A DNA stretch of 5,458 bases from Coriobacteriales bacterium (GCA_031267175.1 JAIRZP010000020.1:1-5458), one strand, 5' to 3'. Positions 1 to 5,458 are shown, counted from the stretch's first letter. Numbers and translations are program-made. Notes: a model not told the origin generated them from the letters alone.

Positions 1-459
1 TCGTTGGCCTATTCGGTTGACACGGTGCTGACCTGGAGTTCCTGGCTCACGCCTGTCAACCTCTTTTTCTCTGCCCTGCTTGCCGGCCCCGTCATCGCCG
101 TGCTGACCTATGCCTGCGCCGGGTTGGAGTTACGGCGTCTCTCTCTTGCCTGCACACTGCTTGCGCTTGTGGCCCTCGTACTGGGCACCGTCTTTCTCGT
201 GATACACGAAAACAGCCTGGCAGCCATCACCAACTACGAGTTCTCTGCGGCCGATCTTCTGCCCACCTACACCACGACGATAGTGGTTCATGTCATCAGC
301 GGTGGCCTGGGCGTTGCTCTCGCGTTCAGTTCCCTCCGACAAAGACTCAGCAGGAACAACCGGCTCCTGTTGCTGGTGTGTTCCTGCCTGTGTCTGCTTA
401 TTGCCGTGTTCCTTCCGCGCGTGGCCTTTTACGCGCTGCATATGACGGCGGGTTTTTAA
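1..459 (+). CDS. dmsC: DmsC-like DMSO reductase membrane anchor subunit, C-terminal part (5' end outside window)
   Basis: The frame is open from the first base (a Ser codon) to TAA at 457-459, so the gene starts upstream and only about 152 C-terminal residues are visible. These contain four strongly hydrophobic segments, at roughly residues 18-38, 46-67, 90-108 and 121-142 of the visible part. That fits the last four of the eight helices of the DmsC family (E. coli DmsC is about 287 residues). Family-like touches are the LTPVNLFFSALLAGP stretch opening the first segment and the RVAFYALHMTAGF end. DmsC proteins anchor DmsAB in the cytoplasmic membrane and oxidise menaquinol. The gene is convergent with the dmsAB-like pair in this window, so it probably ends a separate plus-strand operon lying upstream. 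It could be another polytopic NrfD/DmsC-type protein; the family call is moderate and the membrane-protein call is strong. Confidence 0.7.
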   Translation, partial: SLAYSVDTVLTWSSWLTPVNLFFSALLAGPVIAVLTYACAGLELRRLSLACTLLALVALVLGTVFLVIHENSLAAITNYEFSAADLLPTYTTTIVVHVISGGLGVALAFSSLRQRLSRNNRLLLLVCSCLCLLIAVFLPRVAFYALHMTAGF

Positions 460-495
460 CCGACCCTCCTTTGCCAGCCTTTGTTGACAAGGCAA

Positions 496-522
496 CGCCC
501 CCTGCCGGAGTTGCAGGGGGCG
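496..522. terminator. GC-rich hairpin, probable bidirectional terminator between convergent genes
   Basis: Arms CGCCCCCTGC (496-505) and GCAGGGGGCG (513-522) are perfect 10-bp inverted repeats around a 7-nt loop. The hairpin lies 36 nt after the dmsC-like stop and 39 nt after the dmsB-like stop, where a shared terminator is expected. The T-tracts are weak on both sides: a few scattered T residues at 525-531 on the plus strand, and a moderately T-rich stretch read on the minus strand through 495-481. Intrinsic termination is therefore likely but not textbook. Confidence 0.7.
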
Positions 523-561
523 CGTCGTTCTCACGGGTGAGGGGTACTGCTTGCTCTGGCG

Positions 562-1206
562 CTAGCGGACGAAGGCCGCCACCTCAAGTATTTCCTTCTC
601 GTTGGCCACCTTGCCCGCTGTGTCTCCTGGCTGCTTGGCCGCGGGACAGGGCTTGATGACGAGTGACGGATAGGTTTCATCCGCCGAGGGAAGCGGCGCT
701 ATGGCCGCGTCGGTGCCGTAGGTGGCGCGCAATTCCTCAACCTCGCCAAAGTTGAGGGCCCGGAGTGGGCAGGCCTCAACACACACGGGGCTCGCACCCT
801 CGGCTATGCGTTCGGCGCAGAGGTTGCACTTTATCGCCTTGCGCCGCTCTTCGTCAAGCAGGGGAGCGCCGTAGGGACAGGCGTCCACGCACGAAGCCTC
901 GCCCGTGCAGAGTTCCTCATCGATACTGACGATGCCTGTTTCTGCGTCCTTGGAGATGGCGCTTTGGGGGCAGGCCGCAAGACAGGCCGGCACCTGGCAA
1001 TGATTGCACGCGACAGAGACATGGTATGAGAAGCAATCCGTGGTATAACTCCCGTTATCCTGTGCTGCCCACGTACCGCCCTCATAGTCGTAGACCTTGC
1101 GGAAGGTGAGGTTCTGGGGAAGATCCTTGTAGTCCTTGCACGCCATCACGCAGGTTCTGCAACCGGTGCAGCGTGTGTTGTCAAAATAAAATCCGTATTG
1201 TGCCAT
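562..1206 (-). CDS. dmsB: DmsB-like four-cluster iron-sulfur electron-transfer subunit
   Basis: This 214-residue protein is close to E. coli DmsB (205). It passes electrons from the quinol side to the molybdenum subunit. Four Cys motifs are visible: C13-x2-C16-x2-C19-x3-C23; C67-x2-C70-x4-C75-x3-C79; C100-x5-C106-x3-C110 followed by PYGAP; and C127-x2-C130-x11-C142-x3-C146. The third is odd because its second Cys is replaced by Glu103 (codon GAG at 900-898). Known cases in DmsB mutants and native NarH (Trp here) show that loss of this Cys gives a [3Fe-4S] cluster. No signal peptide is present; partners of this type are carried through Tat by the A subunit. The start is the ATG at 1206 with AGGAGG 8 nt upstream, 13 nt after the dmsA-like stop, so the two genes are cotranscribed. 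The tail beyond residue 155 carries no recognised motif. Confidence 0.93.
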   Translation of the reverse strand: MAQYGFYFDNTRCTGCRTCVMACKDYKDLPQNLTFRKVYDYEGGTWAAQDNGSYTTDCFSYHVSVACNHCQVPACLAACPQSAISKDAETGIVSIDEELCTGEASCVDACPYGAPLLDEERRKAIKCNLCAERIAEGASPVCVEACPLRALNFGEVEELRATYGTDAAIAPLPSADETYPSLVIKPCPAAKQPGDTAGKVANEKEILEVAAFVR

Positions 1207-1214
1207 GATGCCTG

Positions 1215-1220
1215 CCTCCT
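1215..1220 (-). promoter_or_regulatory. Shine-Dalgarno of dmsB-like gene, touching the dmsA stop codon
   Basis: AGGAGG (minus strand, 1220-1215) is followed by 8 nt and ATG at 1206. Its first A is also the last base of the dmsA-like TAA (1222-1220). This arrangement favours translational coupling and balanced production of the two subunits. Confidence 0.8.
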
Positions 1221-3670
1221 TATGCCTTCGCTACTTGCACGACCATGGAATGTGCCGGGCCGTTGCCCTTGGCCAAGGGTGTTGGCCGGTAGGTGGTCAG
1301 TGTATTGACGCAGCCACCCTCGTCTATCCTGTCACCGCTCATCGAGGCCTGATGCCAGGCACCCTGCGGTATCGCGATGGTTCCGGGAATAACGCGCGGC
1401 GTTACGCGGGCCTCGATGCGTATCTCGCCGGCCTTGCTCTTGACGGAACACCAGTCTCCGTCCTTGATCTGCCGGGTATCAGCGTCGAGGGGGTTGACCC
1501 AGATTTGCTGACGGGCGATCTGCTCAAGCTCGGGGATAAACCCAAAGGACGAATGCGTACGGCTCTTATGATGGAAGCCACAGCAGTAGAGCGGGAACTC
1601 ATCACTCACCGCGCCGTAGCCGTCGGGCCCCGGGGTAAACAACGGGAGCGGATTGATGACCTCGTCCTCCCGGAGCTCCCAGGTATTTGCCAGGTCCGCC
1701 AGGCTCTCTGAGTAGATCTCTATCTTTCCGGATGGGGTAGAAAGCGGGTTGCCGGCAGGATTGGCGCGAAAATCCGCGAGACCGATGGCCGGGGGAAGGG
1801 CTTCCTTGTAGATGCCCTGCTCGAGCATTTCCTCCCACGGGGGCATGTCACTGTTGGCCGCCGCGCCCTCCTCATAGAGGAACTGCACCCACTCATCGTG
1901 CGTGCGCCCCTCGGTAAACTCCTCCCGCTTATCAAAGCGCTCGGCAATGTCGGCCATGACATCGTAGCTGGAGCGATTCTCAAACGGAGGCTCCTGGGCC
2001 GGCCCGCCTACGCCCACGGCGGTGTAGTATTCCGCATAGCCCTGTGTCTGCATGTTGAGCTGCTCGGCGCGCATGGCATCGGGGAGCAGAATGTCGGCAT
2101 ATTTTGCCGAGTCGGTCATGACCGTGTCCCACACCAGGATGAACTCGCACTTGCTCTCGTCGGCGAGTATCTCGTGGGTGTAGTTGATGTCGCCGTGCTG
2201 GTTGGTCATGCAGTTGCCGGCGTAGTTCCAGAGGAACTTGATGTCGGTGCCAAGCTTGTCGCCGCCGAGGATGCCCGCGTTAAGCGCCGTCATGTCCCTG
2301 CCGTGATCGATGGCGTTGAGCCATTGGTAGCAGGGGATGGTAATCTCGACGGGGTTATCGCCGGCGGGGAGGCTGCCAACCAGATAGGTGGGAGGCTCGG
2401 CCTCGCGCATGCCGGTGTTGGTGCCTGCGAGGCCAATCTTGCCGGTGACCAGGGGGAGCATACAGATGGCGCGCGTTGCGTCCTCGCCGTTGGTGTGCCG
2501 CTGCGGGCCCCAGCCCTGACAGACAAAGGGTGCCTCGGCCGCGGCAATATCGGCGGCCAGTTGACGGATCCTGTCCGCGGGAATCTGGGTGATGGAGGCT
2601 GCCCATTCGGGTGTCTTCTCCACGAGGTCATAGCCCGTGCCCATGATATAGTCGGTATAGGATTTGTTCTGGCCCTTGGCCGACTCCGGCATGCTCTCTT
2701 CATCAAAGCCCACGCAGGCCGTATGGAGAAAGTCCAGATCCACCTGGCCCGCAGCCATGAGTTCGTGCACCAGCGCACTCACCAGGGCGGCGTCGGTGCC
2801 GGGACGGATGGGCAGCCACTCATCGGGGTAGCCCGAGCTCGTCTCGTTCAAGCGATAGTCGATGTTGACTATTGTGCCACCGCGCGCGTACACGGCCTCG
2901 CGCACCCGCGCAAAGTCCCAGACGGCATTGGCACCACCCATGCGGGTCTCGGCCGGCGAGTTACCAAACAGGATGACGAGGTCGCTTGCCCGCTCTGCCT
3001 CGCTGAAGGAGGAGGCATTGACGTTGTCGTAGGGCGAGAAGTTCTCTCCATACATAAAGGGCATGACGGCGCTCATCATATTGGTGGAGTAGTCGTAGTG
3101 CTCTACCACGCATCCGCCGAGGACGTTGAGCAGCCTCGTAGACGGATTGCCGGTGGCGGAGTACATGCCGGTCGCATAGATCTTATGAATGGCCTCGTTG
3201 CCGTAGGTCTCGATGGTGTAGCGCAGTTGCTCGGCAATCGTGTCGATGGCCTCCTCCCATGAAATCTGCTCAAACCTGCCTTCGCCCCGTGCTCCCACGC
3301 GCTTCATGGGATACTGGAGCCGGTCAGGGCTGTTTATCCAGCGTCTCATTGAGCGGCCGCGTAGGCAGGCTCGGGCCTGAAGGTCGGTGCTTCCGGTGTT
3401 GTCCGTTTCCATGTAGACGATTTTGCCGTCCTGCGAGTGCCATCTGAACGCGCAATTGCTGCCGCAGTTGACGTTGCATTGACTCCATGCAACGGTCGTG
3501 GCCGCACTGCTGTCCGTGCCCTCACCTTCTGTGCGCGCTTCCGGGGCACACCCGAAAAGCGACAGCGGCCCAGCCAGCCCAGCGCCGGCTACGGCCAGTC
3601 CGGCGAGTGAGCCTTTGACGAATGTTCGCCGCGAAAGGTCACTCACCGCCTGCTTGGCTTGTTTGCTCAT
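1220..3670 (-). CDS. dmsA: DmsA-like molybdopterin (bis-MGD) oxidoreductase catalytic subunit, Tat-exported
   Basis: The 816-residue product matches the length of E. coli DmsA (about 814). It opens with a twin-arginine signal, SRRTFVKG at residues 13-20, then a hydrophobic stretch and LFGC ending at Cys41, which resembles a lipobox. The FS0 [4Fe-4S] motif is C65-x3-C69-x3-C73-x28-C102, followed by the DmsA-typical LRGRSMRRW. Ser195 in HYDYST is the predicted Mo ligand. Other DmsA signatures are LFGNSPAETRMGG (about 234-246), IRPGTDAALV (288-297), QGWGPQRHTNGE (385-396), WNYAGNC-x2-NQH and SAKYADILLPD. The dinucleotide-binding C-terminal domain (about 690-816) ends with the GGCVNTLTT and PLAKGN motifs. 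ATG at 3670 is chosen because it follows a strong Shine-Dalgarno and puts the Tat motif at the N-terminus; the frame stays open to 3793 without coding sense. The family predicts reduction of DMSO, N-oxides or related acceptors, but the substrate is unproven. The gene heads the dmsAB operon and diverges from the LuxR-type regulator. Confidence 0.95.
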   Translation of the reverse strand: MSKQAKQAVSDLSRRTFVKGSLAGLAVAGAGLAGPLSLFGCAPEARTEGEGTDSSAATTVAWSQCNVNCGSNCAFRWHSQDGKIVYMETDNTGSTDLQARACLRGRSMRRWINSPDRLQYPMKRVGARGEGRFEQISWEEAIDTIAEQLRYTIETYGNEAIHKIYATGMYSATGNPSTRLLNVLGGCVVEHYDYSTNMMSAVMPFMYGENFSPYDNVNASSFSEAERASDLVILFGNSPAETRMGGANAVWDFARVREAVYARGGTIVNIDYRLNETSSGYPDEWLPIRPGTDAALVSALVHELMAAGQVDLDFLHTACVGFDEESMPESAKGQNKSYTDYIMGTGYDLVEKTPEWAASITQIPADRIRQLAADIAAAEAPFVCQGWGPQRHTNGEDATRAICMLPLVTGKIGLAGTNTGMREAEPPTYLVGSLPAGDNPVEITIPCYQWLNAIDHGRDMTALNAGILGGDKLGTDIKFLWNYAGNCMTNQHGDINYTHEILADESKCEFILVWDTVMTDSAKYADILLPDAMRAEQLNMQTQGYAEYYTAVGVGGPAQEPPFENRSSYDVMADIAERFDKREEFTEGRTHDEWVQFLYEEGAAANSDMPPWEEMLEQGIYKEALPPAIGLADFRANPAGNPLSTPSGKIEIYSESLADLANTWELREDEVINPLPLFTPGPDGYGAVSDEFPLYCCGFHHKSRTHSSFGFIPELEQIARQQIWVNPLDADTRQIKDGDWCSVKSKAGEIRIEARVTPRVIPGTIAIPQGAWHQASMSGDRIDEGGCVNTLTTYRPTPLAKGNGPAHSMVVQVAKA

Positions 3671-3674
3671 GGTT

Positions 3675-3681
3675 CCTCCTT
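3675..3681 (-). promoter_or_regulatory. Shine-Dalgarno fixing the dmsA-like start
   Basis: AAGGAGG on the minus strand (3681-3675) lies 4 nt before ATG at 3670. Spacing is slightly short but the match is strong. It sets the start 123 nt inside the longest open frame, so that the Tat motif falls 13 residues in. Confidence 0.85.
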
Positions 3682-3685
3682 CGAT

Positions 3686-3700
3686 CCTATTGCCAATAGG
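3686..3700. repeat. Perfect 15-nt inverted repeat, candidate operator in the dmsA leader
   Basis: CCTATTG (3686-3692) and CAATAGG (3694-3700) are perfect 7-bp arms around one central base. The repeat sits just upstream of the dmsA-like Shine-Dalgarno, 15 nt before the start codon. It could be a protein-binding dyad, or a short mRNA hairpin (6 bp with a 3-nt loop) that affects ribosome access. Confidence 0.45.
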
Positions 3701-3729
3701 GTTAAGATACGAAAATTGACGGTAAAATG

Positions 3730-3750
3730 AATCGCATAACGCATGTGATT
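3730..3750. repeat. Near-perfect 21-bp dyad, candidate regulator binding site
   Basis: Arms AATCGCAT (3730-3737) and ATGTGATT (3743-3750) pair at 7 of 8 positions around a 5-bp centre (AACGC). The site lies centrally in the divergent region, about 70 nt upstream of the dmsA-like start and 80 nt upstream of the regulator start. Its size and symmetry suit a dimeric helix-turn-helix protein. The binding protein is unknown; the adjacent LuxR-type product is the obvious candidate. Confidence 0.4.
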
Positions 3751-3763
3751 TAAGGTAAAAGTG

Positions 3764-3798
3764 CTGGTATCGCGCCCCACAATCCATTAGCATACCAG
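3764..3798. repeat. Spaced inverted repeat upstream of the LuxR-type gene
   Basis: CTGGTAT (3764-3770) and ATACCAG (3792-3798) are exact inverted copies separated by 21 nt. The repeat ends 32 nt before the chosen regulator start. It may be a pair of operator half-sites, or a hairpin in the regulator mRNA leader. A chance match is possible for 7-bp arms at this distance. Confidence 0.3.
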
Positions 3799-3817
3799 TA
3801 GGTTCTCAAATGGTTAT

Positions 3818-3824
3818 GGAGGAG
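3818..3824 (+). promoter_or_regulatory. Shine-Dalgarno fixing the LuxR-type regulator start
   Basis: GGAGGAG at 3818-3824 is 6 nt before ATG at 3831. The in-frame ATGs at 3810 and 3816 lack comparable sites, and the one at 3816 overlaps the Shine-Dalgarno itself. This favours 3831. Confidence 0.75.
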
Positions 3825-3830
3825 AAGCTT

Positions 3831-5453
3831 ATGCTGTCGGCGTTAAGGCCACACGTGTCAAGTTGGGGATACGCGCTGTTCCTCACGATTAACGCCACCT
3901 CGATATGGGGCGGGATCTTTCCCTTTCTTCCCCTCGAGTTCCAGACCGATGCGGTGACGCTGACCTTTTTCCTCGCGCAGGCCTTTGCCTTTGGCGGGGC
4001 CTTTGTCGCCAGCGCGTTTGGGTCGTACTTCTTCCCCCGTGGTGCTCGGATAATGCTCGTGTCTCTGAGTGCCCTGCTCGTGTTTGCGGGATCGGTCTGT
4101 CTGATAGCGGCCATGTATCTGTCTGAGTTTACCATGATTCTCACCGCAGGGGGCGGCATCTTTCTGGGCGTCGGCTGCGCGGGGATGTTCATGCTGTGGC
4201 AGCGCTATTTTGCCTCACTGGGCGCAAAGCCCGGCAATCTTCGGCTGATTATCGGTACGGCCATCGCTCCCATCATCTACTTTGCCCTGCACGTGGTGCC
4301 CATTGCGCTTACGGCCTTTCTCATTCCCCTGATCTTTGTGCCGCTATGCGCGCTCTGCGTCTCGCTGAGTGTTCGCGAGATGAAGATAGACCAGCCGATG
4401 TTTGAGGATGTGCCGAGAATGCATCCCAAGGTGTACCGGCAGACGGTAAAAGACCATTGGAGAAGCGCGCTCTGTGTGGGCTCGCTTGCCTTTGCGAGCG
4501 GCGTTATCCGGAGCATAGCGCTCGTGCATCAAGAGGTGTTTGAGATAGTCAATATCAGTTCCATGATAGGTTCTCTCGTGTCTGCCGTTGTCCTGCTCAT
4601 CGTGTGGTTCCGCTTCAGTGTTCGCTTCAATCTCACCTCGGTGTTCCGCGTGGTGTACCCCATCGTGATTACGGGATTCCTCCTCCTGCCCTTTCTCGGG
4701 GCCTACTACCTCAACCTGTTCGCGGCGCTCACCTATATGATATTCTCGCTCGTGCTCATGCTCATGATGATACAGAGCGCCCAGATAGCGCGTGACCGCG
4801 GCATCAACCCCGTCTTTATCTACGCACTGTTTGGCAGCGTGGCTTATATCATGCAGAGCCTCGGCTTTCTTCTCGGGTGGTTCTCTGACGAGCTCTCCGT
4901 GTTCAGCGCCGACTGGCTGTTTGTTATCGCCATGCTCTCGAGTTATGTGTTGGGCATCACGCTCCTGGTGGCAAGCGGCACGCTCTTCCGGAGCCTCACG
5001 GGTAAGGCGGCCGCCGGCTCTGATCCCATAGAGTTCATCTCGCTCAAACGTGCGGTGGCTGGCCCCGGCCAGGCCACGGAGCTCGCAGGGGTAGCCGAGG
5101 AGGGAGGCACGACGCTGCCAACGGGGCCGGCAAAGCGCCACACGATAAAGCGGCACCGGCCTTCGCCCTCGGAGGATTACGGCGTTATACGGGACAGGGT
5201 CACCAAGCAATCCCTCGTGCTGCGCGACCGGTTTGGCCTGTCATCGCGCGAGGCGGAGGTCATGGAGCTCATCGCGCGCGGCAACAGCGTGGCAACCATC
5301 ACCGAAAAGCTCGTCATATCAGAAAACACGGTGAGAACTCACTCGCGGCATATCTATACCAAGCTCGACATCCACAAACGGCAGGAGCTGCTCGATCTGC
5401 TCGAAAGCATGGATCCGGGCGAAGGGCAGCAGGAGTACCGGCCCCAGGGCTGA
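3831..5453 (+). CDS. Membrane-embedded LuxR-family transcriptional regulator (about 12 TM segments plus C-terminal HTH)
   Basis: From ATG 3831 the product has 540 residues. About twelve hydrophobic segments fall near residues 14-34, 42-62, 73-93, 102-122, 136-156, 158-178, 213-231, 238-260, 272-290, 293-315, 327-349 and 361-384. A charged loop (about 180-212) splits them six plus six, as in MFS proteins. A hydrophilic linker (385-462) leads to a LuxR/GerE helix-turn-helix at 465-528, with LSSREAEVMELIARG and the recognition-helix region ISENTVRTHSRHIYTKLDI. No receiver domain is present, so it is a one-component sensor with its DNA-binding end in the cytoplasm. Work on Eggerthella lenta catechol dehydroxylase loci showed that regulators of this kind control neighbouring molybdoenzymes in response to substrate. 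By position, it probably controls the divergent dmsAB-like operon, and perhaps itself. The ligand is unknown. The stop is TGA at 5451-5453, 5 nt from the window end, so any terminator lies outside. Confidence 0.92.
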   Translation: MLSALRPHVSSWGYALFLTINATSIWGGIFPFLPLEFQTDAVTLTFFLAQAFAFGGAFVASAFGSYFFPRGARIMLVSLSALLVFAGSVCLIAAMYLSEFTMILTAGGGIFLGVGCAGMFMLWQRYFASLGAKPGNLRLIIGTAIAPIIYFALHVVPIALTAFLIPLIFVPLCALCVSLSVREMKIDQPMFEDVPRMHPKVYRQTVKDHWRSALCVGSLAFASGVIRSIALVHQEVFEIVNISSMIGSLVSAVVLLIVWFRFSVRFNLTSVFRVVYPIVITGFLLLPFLGAYYLNLFAALTYMIFSLVLMLMMIQSAQIARDRGINPVFIYALFGSVAYIMQSLGFLLGWFSDELSVFSADWLFVIAMLSSYVLGITLLVASGTLFRSLTGKAAAGSDPIEFISLKRAVAGPGQATELAGVAEEGGTTLPTGPAKRHTIKRHRPSPSEDYGVIRDRVTKQSLVLRDRFGLSSREAEVMELIARGNSVATITEKLVISENTVRTHSRHIYTKLDIHKRQELLDLLESMDPGEGQQEYRPQG

Positions 5454-5458
5454 CCGGC

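Larger units (their letters stand above)
3671..3830. promoter_or_regulatory. Divergent control region between dmsA-like operon and LuxR-type regulator
   Basis: This 160-nt region must carry the promoters for both directions. It is more AT-rich than the genes around it, especially 3700-3765. No good sigma-70 pair was found. A TTGACG at 3716-3721 lacks a convincing -10 at 16-18 nt. The minus-strand TATCTT (3709-3704) has only weak -35-like sequence upstream. Weak core promoters would fit dependence on an activator. The region contains three inverted repeats, listed separately, and two GGTAAAA direct repeats (3721-3727 and 3754-3760, 33 bp apart). No transcription start can be assigned. Confidence 0.6.

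Noticed and set aside
1205..1711. 168-codon plus-strand frame overlapping the 3' end of dmsA
   Set aside because: It is antisense to the conserved C-terminal molybdopterin dinucleotide-binding domain and shows no domain or ribosome site of its own.
1898..3262. 454-codon open frame on the plus strand, antisense to dmsA
   Set aside because: It lies wholly inside the dmsA-like gene, has no recognisable domain, and its composition is that expected from the complement of GC-rich codons. The minus-strand frame carries all conserved DmsA motifs.
3716..3744. Plus-strand sigma-70 promoter beginning with TTGACG
   Set aside because: No hexamer resembling TATAAT occurs 16-18 nt downstream (the candidate at 17 nt is ACGCAT). 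It is kept only as a note within the control region.
3671..3793. 41-residue N-terminal extension of the dmsA-like protein from an ATG at 3793
   Set aside because: It would bury the Tat signal 54 residues in, runs through the regulatory dyads, and lacks a good Shine-Dalgarno, whereas ATG 3670 has a strong one.
3810..3830. Alternative upstream starts (3810 and 3816) for the LuxR-type regulator
   Set aside because: Neither has a convincing Shine-Dalgarno, and GGAGGAG at 3818-3824 is ideally placed for 3831. They would add only seven or five residues, so they cannot be fully excluded.
3831..4982. A stand-alone MFS transporter gene
   Set aside because: The frame continues without a break into a complete LuxR helix-turn-helix, and motif A is degenerate, so a sensor-regulator fits better than a transporter.
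4344..5210. 288-codon open frame on the minus strand opposite the regulator
   Set aside because: The product is rich in His, Arg and Glu with no domain or signal, the typical mirror of a membrane protein's codons. The plus-strand frame encodes clear TM segments and the LuxR domain.

Overview
The window is GC-rich DNA that most likely comes from an anaerobic gut actinobacterium of the Eggerthellaceae (Coriobacteriia). Two things suggest this: a DMSO-reductase-family molybdoenzyme operon, and next to it, divergently transcribed, a LuxR-type regulator with about twelve membrane segments. That pairing is characteristic of Eggerthella, Gordonibacter and relatives, which carry many such loci. The genus is inferred from architecture, not proven by any marker gene.

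Layout. Positions 1-459 (+) hold the C-terminal half of a DmsC-like membrane anchor that begins before the window. A GC-rich hairpin at 496-522 lies between it and the convergent dmsB-like gene. On the minus strand, 3670-1220 encodes a full-length DmsA-like catalytic subunit with a twin-arginine signal and lipobox. It is followed after 13 nt by a DmsB-like four-cluster ferredoxin (1206-562). A 160-nt intergenic region (3671-3830) with several inverted repeats separates dmsA from the divergent plus-strand regulator (3831-5453).

How it works together (inference from family knowledge). DmsA would be folded with its Mo-bis(MGD) cofactor, exported by Tat together with DmsB, and held on the outer face of the membrane. 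There it would reduce an S- or N-oxide or another small acceptor, using electrons from the menaquinol pool. The membrane-embedded LuxR protein probably senses the substrate, or a related small molecule, through its MFS-like domain and controls the dmsAB promoter. The substrate cannot be read from the sequence.

Most notable points. One iron-sulfur cluster motif of the DmsB-like protein has Glu in place of its second Cys, which predicts a [3Fe-4S] or otherwise altered cluster. The DmsA-like protein appears to be a Tat lipoprotein, and its operon has no anchor gene. The regulator looks like a former transporter fused to a DNA-binding domain. I saw no mobile element, CRISPR array, tRNA or rRNA.
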